Part shown: piece by piece, positions 9,412 through 19,375 of the stretch
Layout: every line of letters starts with the position of its first letter
Numbering within the stretch: position 1 is the first letter of the stretch
Source: Vitellaria paradoxa
Taxonomy: Eukaryota; Streptophyta; Magnoliopsida; Ericales; Sapotaceae
Assembly (NCBI GenBank): GCA_019916065.1
Contig: CM034236.1
Coordinates: forward strand, 16,693,167 to 16,757,166
Reading direction: 5' to 3'
Length of the DNA: 64,000 bases
Made by a program: the position numbers and the translations under genes
The notes under the pieces: generated by a model
What the model was told of the DNA's origin: nothing
Database searches by the model: none
What the model saw: only the letters and a program-made list of their open reading frames with translations

Positions 9412-11302
9412 CTATCCAACTCCTAATCTTTCCCATGCCTCACCAAACGGCTTTAGGAATGAAATATTCTCTTTGGGTCCAAGAGGTACCAAGAATAAGT
9501 ATGTTCCTAGTGCAAAGATCATTGAAGAATGCATGGCCTTGTGAAGATCCTTGAATCCCAAATATGGCCTAAAGTCATATGCATATGTTAACATAGAATG
9601 TGGTTGTGTGTTTTCTAGTATCCCCTCGACACCTAAGAAGTCAATGCAAACTATTTCTTTGGTCTCTACCACTTTCCTATATATGTGGTCAGTTTTAGTC
9701 AAAACATGTTCATTTCCTTTAGTAAGATTCTCAATCAGGGTTAGGGCAGAAGAGAAGAGGTGTGCACTACTCTCATTCTCAAGCTTGTTTGTCGAACTCT
9801 CAAAGGATGATAAAGAAAATTCACTCTCATGAGAGTCCTGTGGAACTGAAGTAGGAACCGAACCACAATTAGAATCATACTTCCACTCAAATGTAGGGGT
9901 TTCAATAAGTAAGTCATCAAGTGTACTATCCCCCCAGTAGAAAAAGCTATATCAAAAGTGATCTCAGTGAGTGGTGTGGTAGAATATGATGAAACTAAAT
10001 TGACTGGCTCATCATTGTGCTCCCCTGAACCTATGGCATTAAAGCTCTCAGAATGAGTATTAGGACTTTCCAAGGTCACCTGAGTTGTCAGGGTGGGATG
10101 AGCTTCAAGCTCTATGGTGGCGTTGGTTTGCATGTCCTCTAGACTCTCAACAAATGAAGTCTCGTGCATGTTAGAGTCTGGTGGGGACGAGTCAAAGGGC
10201 TCGTTCCCTTCACTATCCCAAGTATTATCAGAATAGTCGTTCCACTCAAAGTCTAGGGTTTTGGAATTAGAATTTTCTTGTGTAAGAAACAAAAAGGCCC
10301 TAGACTCAGCAATTTCAGTTTTAGTGAGTGGGCAAACATAAGGACATGTTGTGGACTCAAACAATGTATTATCTAATGTAGAGTCAATATGTGTGGAAGT
10401 CTTATGTGCACTAGAATCAAATTTTAAGCTAATTTCTTCCCTATGTTTAGTTTGCTTGCAGAGTGACTCGACTTGTGCATTGTTAGATTCAGTAGGCCAA
10501 TAATCTCGAGGCTCCTTAGACTAGCCCTCTGTGAATAGAGTGGGGTTAGGACATGCAATATCCAAGTAATCGGGCTCCACAGCTACTCTACTTTCTAAGG
10601 ATGGATCATGAGGATCAAATGACGTAGGAGCATGCGGGAAAGGGTCGGTGTTGCTTTCAAGTGAATGAGGTTCAAAACTAGGTTCAAGTTCTTCCTGTGG
10701 CTTGGTGTGTTCACAACGAAATTCAAAAAATGACCATGCCTTTTCTGGGGTAAGGTCAAGAAACTCCCTACCTAAGCTTTTATCAAACGCTCAGTGTAAC
10801 TCTCAAGGTAGATCATTATAGAATATGCCTAGAATATACCCTAATTCTAGTCCATGATTTGGAAAGTTTCTAAAAGGTTTTTAAATCTCTCCCAGCATTT
10901 ATAAAATACTTCACCCTTCTTGAAACAAAAATTTCTAATTTGAAAGCAGAAGGTGAAGTTTTGAAAATTAGGGAGAAAAGTTGCAATAAAATCATTTTGT
11001 AACTCTTCCCAAATATTAATGAACCAAGTAGCGGCACAACACCAATCATCGGCCACTCTACATAATGATAACGAGAAAAAGTTAGACTTAAATGTGTCAT
11101 CCATGTAATCATTCATGCAATAGAAACAAACTGACTCAAAATGTTCTAAATGAACTCTGGGGTCCTCATGTTGAAGTCTATAAAATTTAGGTAGCATAGA
11201 AAAGGTTTACAGGCAAAAATCAATTACATAAATGCTGCCTAAATAATCAATGAGTGGGTGGACAGTGTCTGGTGAACAAGAATTATAAGAAAAATAATCC
11301 AT
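9412..11302 (-). pseudogene. E1 gag, broken
   Basis: A Gag-like protein homologous to the intact E2 ORF. It starts at the ATG at 11300-11302 (MDYFSYNSCSPD), meets a stop after VIDFCL, and is open again from 11197 with the shared core HEDPRVHLEHFESVC, QIRNFCFKKGEVFYKCWERF and LLETF. The acidic middle (9741-10364, e.g. SLEDMQTNATIELEAHPT) and the C-terminus (9412-9702, ending FLKPFGEAWERLGVG) follow in shifted frames. The capsid-like core resembles Athila Gag (GEV.Y..WERY..LL..CP). The long Ser/Glu/Thr-rich extension has no domain I recognise. There is no CCHC knuckle. Several frameshifts make it non-functional. Confidence 0.8.
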
Positions 11303-11374
11303 ATTCATTAATTGTTTTTTTAAGGAAATAGTAGAAGAGTAACCTAGAGATGCCTTAATGAATCAAAACTAAGT

Positions 11375-11392
11375 TCCCCAACAACGGTGCCA
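11375..11392 (-). other. E1 primer binding site (tRNA-Asp type)
   Basis: On the minus strand this reads TGGCACCGTTGTTGGGGA, a two-mismatch version of the Athila primer site complementary to tRNA-Asp (TGGCGCCGTTGCCGGGGA). It is separated from the LTR by six bases, exactly as in E2. Confidence 0.87.
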
Positions 11393-11398
11393 AAAACT

Positions 11399-11513
11399 TA
11401 ACCGCATCTAATTATTGTGTCTGGAATAACCCAAGTATAAGGGCGTGCGGTGTAGTTTTATCTGGTAAGTCCAGGATCGTATCCATAGGAACTTTGAGAT
11501 TGAATACTAAGGT
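11399..11513 (-). repeat. E1 5' LTR, first ~115 bp only
   Basis: Matches the start of the left LTR from TAACCGCATC (TG mutated to TA) through ...GAATACTAAGGT, with only scattered differences. The match then ends abruptly and Tat coding sequence (SDQDIRFFERLDPRINQVEE) begins within about 40 bases. The missing ~1.6 kb shows a deletion, not a normal insertion boundary. Confidence 0.85.
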
Positions 11514-12608
11514 ACTGCTTTATAATGGTTTACAGCGATTCTGGGGAGGAGAAATCAGATGTTCCGATCAAGATATTAGATTTTTCGAGCGTCTAGACCC
11601 TAGAATCAACCAAGTAGAAGAAGATGGTGAGTGGGCTAAATTGATTAGAGCATATGTGGAGAATGGAGCTTTGCTGAGCAATAAGAATGAAGCAAGGAGG
11701 GTCTAGTATCGATTTTAACAGATAGGATCCTTCACAAAAGAGGGCATGGCTCTCTATTATTGATATGTGTCAACGATCAGGAGGCAGGTTATGTAATGAG
11801 AGAAGTCCATGAAGGTGTTTGTGGCAACCACTCGGGGGGCAAGGTTTAGCTAAGAAGATTTTGAGGGCTAGCTACTACTGACCAACCATTAAAAAAGATG
11901 CCCAGGATTTCGTTAAGAAGTGCGATAAATGCCAAAGGTTTTCTAATGTTCCAAGGCAGCCTCCTCAAGAGCTGACATCAATCCAAAATCCTTGGCCGTT
12001 TGCTCAGTGGAGAATAGATATCATTGGGCCATTTCTATTAGGAATAGAACAAATGAAGTTTTCCGTGGTCACAATTGACTATTTTACCAAATGGGTAGAA
12101 ACAAAAGTTTTGCCAACCATTACTAAGTAGAACATGAGAAAGTTTTTGTGGCAAAGCATAGTTCGCCGATTTGGTATCCCCAGGGTGGTGATCATAGACA
12201 ATGGAAAATAGTTTGAACGGAGGTAGTTCAACGGGTTGTGCGAAGATTTGGGCATCAGCCATCATTATTCATCACCCAAGCACCCTCAAGCCAATGGATA
12301 GGTCGAAGTCATTAACATGTCACCTCTTAAGATCATTAAGATGAAGCTGGACAAGGTAAAAGGTCTCTAGGTAAATGAGCTTCCAAATATTCTATGGGCC
12401 TAGAGAATCTGATGTGGAGAATTGGTGCTAAAAAGAGTGAACCCATCTACAAAGAATCCACAGGAAGAAAAACTTGGCCCAAACTGGGAAGGACCGTATG
12501 AGGTGTTGGGTTTTACTAAGAAAGGAACTTACAGAGTCAAGGCACTTAAGGGCAAGGGAGCTACCTGACCCATATCATGCAGAGCACCTACAAAAATATT
12601 ATGTATAA
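11514..12608 (+). pseudogene. Tat-type integrase and pol C-terminus
   Basis: The open stretch to 11706 reads EDGEWAKLIRAYVENGALL. The integrase proper follows with VMREVHEGVCGNHSGG and CDKCQRF (HHCC zinc region), PWPFAQWRIDIIGPF (first Asp), VVIIDNGK (second Asp) and HPQANG.VEV (catalytic Glu region). The C-terminal NILWA motif and the usual last motif P.P.HAEHLQKYYV with a TAA at 12606-12608 are present. Many codons are now stops (for example TAG at 11704-11706, in HSGGKV* and in ITK*NM). In an active element this enzyme would insert the cDNA into the genome. This piece is dead and lacks the preceding RNase H. Confidence 0.87.
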
Positions 12609-13614
12609 AAAATTATTATTGTAATTTTATTTGATTATCAATAAAATGCACTTTCTGGCAGAATTTTACAAGATTAATTCTGCTATCATGAATGACTACA
12701 ATTCTACTATGGTGATTGACTACCACAATGAATTAATCGATTTCCCAAGGATCCCTACTCGGTTCACATGACCAAGTAGAGTGAAGATCTTACACGGCTC
12801 ACATGGCTGAGTAGTGTAAAGACAGCTCATGAGGCCAATGCCAAAAAATGGTAAGAATTCTTACTTGGTTCACTTGATCGAGTAAAGTAAAGATCTTGCT
12901 CGACTCACTTGACCGAGCAACACAAAGACAGCTCACGAGGCCTATGGCAAAAAAATGGCAAAGATTCCTGCTTGGTTCACGTAACTGAGCAGAGCAAAGG
13001 TCTTGCTCGGCTCACATGGTCGAGCAGCACAAAGACGGCTCACGAGGCCAATGCTAAAAAAAGGCAAGGATTCCTGTTCGGTTCACGTAATCGAGTAAAG
13101 CAAAGATCCTGCTCAACTCACGTGGCTGGGTAGCACAAGGAGGCTTACAGCACCAATGGATCATTAGGTCAATGCCAAAAAATGGTAAGGATTCTTGCTT
13201 AGTTCACGTGACTGTGCAGAGCAAAGATTCTACTCAGCTCATAAAACCAAGCAGAGTAATGATTGTTGATGAAGCCGACAACAGAATAAGTGTTACTTGA
13301 CGTAAATGTGCAACATGCACAAAATAAATTTATCACTAGGTAACATTAGAAAACAAGTTCATTCATCAAATTTGATACACATTTCATTTAAAAAAAAAAG
13401 AAAACATAAGCAAAAGAAGAACATGCAAACTTCATGGGTTCAAAAGATTATTTCAATCAGGATTCATAGGAAACTCGAATTATATTGCAAAATTTAAAAG
13501 TCTGAAATTACATTTCATAAAAAAAAAAGTACATGCCAAAGTTTAAAAAAAAAAGAGGAAGAAAAAAGAAAAATAGGATTACATCACTAGAATAAGAAAA
13601 AAAATGAGGGGCAT
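12609..13614 (+). other. Tat 3' region with no gene
   Basis: Between the pol stop and the antisense ORF there is AT-rich sequence, the tandem array listed separately, and A-rich runs at 13388-13400 and 13520-13560. Open frames here fall in the array or in low-complexity sequence and are not genes. Confidence 0.7.
12745..13255 (+). repeat. ~106-bp tandem repeats in the Tat 3' region
   Basis: The phrase (g/a)gttcac begins units at 12761, 12867, 12974, 13080 and 13201, giving spacings of 106, 107, 106 and 121 bp. Each unit also has an internal half-repeat (tcggttcac... / tcggctcac...), then a gctca(c/t)gaggccaatg segment and an A-run. Variable tandem repeats at this position are known for Tat-lineage elements and are a documented source of plant satellites. 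Confidence 0.9.
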
Positions 13615-16600
13615 TTAGGCTTCCTTCTGAACATCGCCTTCAATACTTTCATTAACGTTCTTTAGAGCACGTTCAATCTATTCAATGTGAGCATTGGTCC
13701 CTTCGGTGACCTCAATGGCTTGTTAAAAAATTTCAGCCTCATCCTGATCTCCAGTAGCTTCATGCTCTTAATCATGATCTCGTTGTTGTTTGTCCCTTTC
13801 AGTAATAGTTCGACTAGGTTTAATTCTCGAAATGAATAGATCAGGGAAGGAGGCAAAAAACTTTTTCTTTGCATGCTTGAAGGCTTGTAGGAATACCAGC
13901 ATAATCAATGCTTGGAAATTGTCTGTGTCCTTGAAATTTGCAACGGCCAAGCTTTCTGTGTTTTGTATTCTTCCGTAATCTCCTTGATCCTCCACTCAAC
14001 TACTGCCTTCAGTGCTTTTTCTACCTTAAGTTCCTTGAAGAGACTGGCACACTCCATCTTCAAGGACTTATTCTCCTCGATTGTTTTCTGCTCATGGTAG
14101 ATAACTTCCTCCTTTTCTACATGAGCAATGGCAGTGACATCTTTGGCTGCCTTAAGGTTGGTAAGGAGCTGTTATCGCCTTTTTCTCTCCTCAGTGATGG
14201 CCCTTTTCGTGATTGCAAGCCGTGTGACCATAGCGTAAGACCTAAGCATTGTCTAAGCAAAAAAAAAAAAAAGAGAGAGAGAAAACAGTAAGTTTAGTTA
14301 AAAAAAAAAAAAGACAAGAAAAACAAAAGAAAGTGCATGCATGAAAATGAACTTACCCTGAATATATCATGATTCTAATCATAAGCCATGTCTGTGCTTT
14401 GTAAGCCTCGGAATGATGATATGTCTTCATCTGCCATCGTTGCAAGCAGCTTCTACTAGGCCGTCTCACTACTAGAGAGAACATATTGGTGTGAAGAAGC
14501 CCCAGATTGTAGGGATGGGAACGGGGCAGATCAGAGGCGGATATGGCATTATCCAAATCTAAACTCCAAATCTTCCACCTGCCTCCAAATTTGCCCCAAA
14601 CTCCAAACAGATATTTTTTTGGACCTCCGTCTCTGCTCCAAACGGAGAACGGATATATTTACGGATATCCAAAACTCCAAACCATTTGTTCACCTCCGAA
14701 TCTGCCCTTGAGTTATATGTAACCTATTACTACCAAATAAATCATCTTCAAAATCAAAATAATACATAATAACATATTTTGTAAATAATGTAATACATTT
14801 CAAAAATCTAGTAATATATTTAAAAATACTGTAATGATTAAAATATAAAAAAAAACATGAGTTAATAAATTTTAAAATAAATAAATTTTAAAAGAATTGT
14901 AAAAAATAAATAAATATCAAAATGTTAAAAAACATGACAAAAGTTTGTAAATAAATTTTAATTTATTTTATATCTTAATCAAATAAATTTAAATTTATTT
15001 TTTTATGATTGCTAAAAATATAAATAAAAATAAAATTTATTTTAGCTTTTTTAATTTTTTCTTATATAAAACCTACAAACATAAAAATAAAGTTGTAAAT
15101 TTAAATTTCTAATTCTTTTTTGTCCCTATTAACTATTTATATCAACCTAATTTCAAAATAGAATAACTAATTTTTTTTTCTCACCATTCACATATAGAAA
15201 AAAATAAAACTACAAAAAATTTTTAATTTTTTTATAATAACAAATAATTTTTTAGAATAACATATTTGTATCTAGATATTTTTTTTGAAAACAATTGAGT
15301 TTACAAGTTATAATTGGGTTTGAAATTGTATAAATTAATATATATTTATAAAAATTATAGTTTCATAATTCGTGCAGTAAGTAAAAATTTAAATTTTAAA
15401 GGGATTTATATAATTTTGTAGAGTTCCAAATGATATATATTATAAAATTTTAAATTTACCTCTTTAAGTTTTTTTGATTTTTGCATATGAAAAAAATAAA
15501 TTGAACTTTTAAAACTTAAATTTGCACTAAAGTATGAAAAAAAATTAAATTTACAATTTTTTTTCCAAACACACCCTAATTAATACAAAATGATGACAAT
15601 TTTTGTTTTAAATTTATTTATCAATATTCATTTTAATGATAATAATAGTGAAGTTCAATAAGTTTAGAGTATTATGAATGTGAATATTGTTTGCCATAAT
15701 ATAGTGACGATATTGTCATAATGATTTCAAATGATTTGGGGTTATTCAAATATTTTTTAGGACAGATAGGGACAGATTGGGACAGATTGGGGCAGATTTG
15801 GATTAGATATCGGATTCGGGGCAGATTGGGGCGGAGGCAATGCCATCCTCATATTCGATCCAATATCTAATTTTTTTTTAAAAAACTAAATCCAAATCCA
15901 ATCCAATCTCCAAAAAAAAATTCAAATTTTACATCCATTCAGATCGGATAACGGATCGGATTCAGACGGGTCGGCCGAGATGCCCATCCCTACCAGATTG
16001 TGACCTAGACCCCGTTGCTGTGGCCTTGGATAAGGAAAAGTGAGTGTGGGCAACCTCTTTCTATTGTGGCGTGACTGTGGTCACTTTTTGTCATTGAGAA
16101 GAGGGAGCAGTAGCCTTAGCCTTGGCAGTTCGCGCCTTTTTAAGGGCGAGCTCCTTTGGAGACTTCTACAGAGCCTTGTCTGCCCTGTCCAAATATGTTT
16201 TGTCGAACATTATTTATTGTTCTGTTGGGTTGTCTAATCGGTCGGATACCTTAAGAATAGTATTATCTGTGGAAGAAAAATAGAAAAAGTTAGAAGAATT
16301 GAATCATAAGAATTCATAACTAAAATAACAAAAAACTCACTCCGCTCACATTCGGCCGCTAAAGCTTTGGTTGTGGACTTGGGACCGAGCAGGTAGAAGC
16401 CCGGATTTTCTATTGTAATAAGGTATTTTACGTCTCGAAGTTGATTTTTTTTCACTTCACGAAGAAAATCTTTTTGCTCGAGGGTCAAAGCTGGTAGTTT
16501 TCGAGCTAAACAAAGTTAACAAAGAAATGGAGTTAGAACCCTAAGACTTAGAGGAATTTGACAAAAATTAACGAGAGACCTAGACATATCTTTTAAGGTT

Positions 16601-17090
16601 GGCTGACCCCAAACCCGAGGGACTCGAACCTTCTTTTCCCCATTGGTCTCCCAGATCCAAAATTCCTAGGTGGCCCCTCAGATGAAGAAGTACTTCTCCT
16701 TCCACCCCTTATTGGACGTGGGCATGTTGGAGACAAAATCAAATTCTAGTTTCCTCGCAGAAAAGTACCACCAACTCGAGCCCCTCTCTGTGACTTTATA
16801 GAAGTGGAGGAATTCACTTAGAATCTGGTCATGCCCCGTAGTGGTTGCCCAAAACACAGCACACCCAATCAATACTCACCAATTGTTTGGTGTAATTTGG
16901 CCCATAGACATATTGAGATGGGCGAGCACCTACTGAATGAACATTGGCAATGGAAATCTGAGGCCGCTGAGCAGCAACGTTTCATACATGGCAATCTTCC
17001 CTTGCCTTAGCGAGCATGCTAAGTCGTTCTCTCTTGGGACTTGGTAGGTTAGATCTGGGGGAGGATTAGAAATCAGAAATTCTTTTTGAA
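13615..17090 (-). pseudogene. Tat antisense ORF with Transposase_28-type domain
   Basis: Reads against pol, between the tandem repeats and the missing 3' LTR. The N-terminal part (17090 down to ~16600) gives REND..CSLRQGKIAMYETLL, SGLRFPLPMFI, ITPNNW and then GCAVFWA..., WWYFSARKLEFDFVSNMPTS and NKGWKEKYFF. These match the plant 'putative gypsy-type transposon' family (Pfam Transposase_28). Downstream is a region with FQAFKHAKKKFFASFPDLFIS-type sequence, also typical, and the tail ERALKNVNESIEGDVQKEA stops at 13615-13617. A hAT element (14510-15992) splits it, and there are stops and frameshifts. The family's function is unknown; despite the name it is not shown to be a transposase. Extra antisense ORFs of this kind are known in Tat elements. 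Confidence 0.75.
14510..15992. mobile_element. non-autonomous hAT element (1.48 kb)
   Basis: The ends are TAGGGATGGG and its reverse complement CCCATCCCTA, flanked by a perfect 8-bp duplication ccagattg (14502-14509 and 15993-16000). The subterminal parts are full of cagattgggg/ggcagat and cggataacggatcgg repeats, typical hAT transposase-binding architecture. The interior is very AT-rich and non-coding. It interrupts the Tat antisense ORF. Confidence 0.92.
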
Positions 17091-17094
17091 ATTC

Positions 17095-17148
17095 TTTTTG
17101 TGGTGATGGTGGATTTGATGCCCTTTGCCTCGGAAAAGGGCATCACCA
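17095..17148 (-). repeat. E2 left LTR fragment and polypurine tract junction
   Basis: Ends ...GGGCATCACCA and is followed by CACCCCCCAACC, the same polypurine tract as E1. It contains a perfect 10-bp stem (17117-17126 with 17135-17144). Upstream, Tat sequence takes over near 17090, so most of this LTR is lost. Confidence 0.6.
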
Positions 17149-19375
17149 CACCCCCCAACCTAGACGTTGCTAGTCCCTAGCAATGAGTGCAATCAAACCA
17201 TGAGGTATAAGAACAAATGCAAGGGCACCCACAACATGTAAGCTCTTATTCAAATCAAAATAAGACAAAATAAAAACTAACTAAGGTGATGTCCGTTTTC
17301 GTGGGAGACACACGTCCACACTTAGCGCGTGAGGCAAGCCCTTTAAACCCCTAGGTTCCCCCTAGTGGACGAGTAAGGTCTCGTGAGGGTTTACAGTGAT
17401 GCTACCCACAAACATCTATAGTATGGTCTCAAGGTGTCAAAGAGTGATTAAGATCAGTAACGAATCAAGTTCAAGCTTAACAAGTCACAAAACTTAAATA
17501 TCATGTGTAATTCCCAAGTGCTAAGCATGAATGCATGCACTATCAAAGTTGGAAAAGAATGTGTGCAAAACAGTGTCATTTATTCAACAAGGTCTCGAGA
17601 GCATAATCGGAACTAAGTTTTGACTTCAAAAGCTCACAAGGTAGATCACTCATAGAAAGAAACTCACTCATTAAGGGTTCACTCATACCTATGAGCACAC
17701 AATGCAATGCTCTCCTAGTTGCACACAACCACACGAATAAGTGAGTGAATTGAATTGAAGTCCCAATGCCATGCAATAGATTACACCACACAACCTACAC
17801 AAGTCCACTACATGCACACATAAGTATTGTTCACTTAGAATCTGCTAGGTCTTTGATCTGGTTGTAACTTGGCCATAGGTAGAGGCTAACAATGAAAGAT
17901 ATGGAAATCAAAGCACATGTCTTGGGATAAAGATGTTCAAGTACGTACAAGTCCCAAACTACCCATTTCCTTTCTATACCCTAACCAACAACATGAAGCT
18001 TATTCACAAACTTACAAACTACTTTTGGGACACTCTTAGCAACTGCATTACAAAACATAAATCCCACAATTGAATAAACAAAAGGAATGAGAAAATATTT
18101 TTTTCTTTTTTTTTTTGAACAATGAACTATACAATGCATGAATTCTCATCCCAACATTCACCCTCATTTGACTCTCAAAAGCTTATATTCCTAACCCGAG
18201 TTCACAACTTAAACTTTGAGACACTTTCACAACCCAAGACATGTGAGGGTGAGGCTTAAAGTGTGTGAATGGGGTGTAGGGGATATCATGTGTGAGGAGA
18301 ATCAAAAAGAGAAAACTTTATATCACACACTTTATTTTGAGGCTTCAAGTTGGTTCTTAAGACAATTTTATATCAAGAAATGACAAGAAGGCTCAAATTA
18401 AGAAAGAGGGCCTAGCATCATTTTCAAAGATTACAACAACTCATATGTGCCAAGTGAAACTCATGCAATTGTGTGAGATGCAATGAGTGCGTTGAAAACC
18501 AAAGTGAAGCATGAAAGAGCTGTGATTATGTGCAACCCCTCAAGAAAATAATAATAGGCTCAAAAGCTCACCATAGGGGTATAAGTCTCTACTTAGTCCA
18601 AAGATGCTCAATTGACCAATGTTACACAAAATTCACTCTTAAGCACATAAATTCTTCCATAATAGCCAAAAATCCACAAGGTCATGACACACTCAACTTA
18701 AATTAAGTTTCCTATCAAAGCTTGAAGAAGACTCACTTATCACTCTCTCACTCAAATTCACAATCAACCAAACCAAAAAGGGCTAACATGCAGGTACAAA
18801 TGTGCTAAGTAATGTATGTAAGCTCAAAGATGCTCAAAATTTGAAAATTTTGATAATTTTAGCACAAATGGTCATCATACGAACTCTACCCCCCAACCTA
18901 AACTAAACATTGTCCTCAATGTGAGAACTATGATGCATATGTGGGTCCGTAGTGTGCAAAGTAAGCATGATGATGATGAGCAGAAAGAGTAATCAATATG
19001 TAACACATAAGCCAAGCATGCACCCAAAACAAGAATCCCCATAAGCAATAAAGAACACCCCCCAACCTAGTTTCTACAGCACTTCCAACAACAACCAACA
19101 ACATATAGCCAAGTGTTATGCTCAAAATGTAGAAACAGAAGGTAAAAAGGGTGGATATTACCTCAAGAGCTTCCTTATTTGAAGAAAAGAAAAAAAACTA
19201 TACAAGAGAAAAGGTTAGAAAGAAAATAAAAGAAAATAAAGGGACAATAAGACAAAAGAAAGAGTTAGTACACAAGAAAAAAAATAAGAGAAGAAAATCA
19301 AACCAAAAAAACATAAGAAAATAAAAAAAAAGAAAACTCTAATCTACTATGTACAAAGGCAACAAAGAAGAAGGG
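17149..19375 (-). other. E2 conserved non-coding tail
   Basis: About 2.2 kb with no coding capacity, alignable with E1 7079-9411. Shared landmarks are the block at 17300-17420, a T-rich run near 18095, the CATTG-TCCT-CAATG hairpin near 18910, and C-runs at 18891 and 19060 that repeat the polypurine-tract sequence. It lies where Athila elements carry pol and envelope-like genes. Confidence 0.75.

Larger units (their letters stand above)
5364..11513 (-). mobile_element. E1: Athila-like gag-only retrotransposon
   Basis: A minus-strand element inside the Tat pol. On the plus strand it runs: 3' LTR (5364-7078), polypurine tract, ~2.3 kb non-coding tail, gag (9412-11302), primer site (11375-11392) and the first 115 bp of the 5' LTR. 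The primer site matches tRNA-Asp as in Athila elements. There is no pol. The same architecture, alignable throughout, recurs in E2. The right LTR is broken off after 11513, where Tat integrase-side sequence resumes, so one deletion took most of this LTR together with the Tat RT/RNase H. Confidence 0.85.
2644..17090 (+). mobile_element. Ty3/gypsy element, Tat type, heavily interrupted
   Basis: A plus-strand gypsy element assembled from separated pieces: gag (2676-4275), protease (4276-4898), start of RT (to 5363), integrase (11514-12608), a tandem-repeat 3' region (12745-13255) and an antisense extra ORF (13615-17090). This order, with tandem repeats and an antisense ORF between pol and the 3' LTR, is typical of the Tat lineage (Tat/Retand/Grande/RIRE2 group). 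No LTR of its own is visible. The left end is cut at the copia LTR and the right end is cut near 17090 at the E2 element. The middle of pol is deleted. Three transposons sit inside it. Confidence 0.85.

Noticed and set aside
12909..13133. Plus-strand open frame with repeated TEQSKGLARL-type phrases
   Set aside because: It is a by-product of the 106-bp tandem repeats.
12745..13255. CRISPR array
   Set aside because: The units are continuous degenerate tandem repeats without spacers, in plant retrotransposon DNA.
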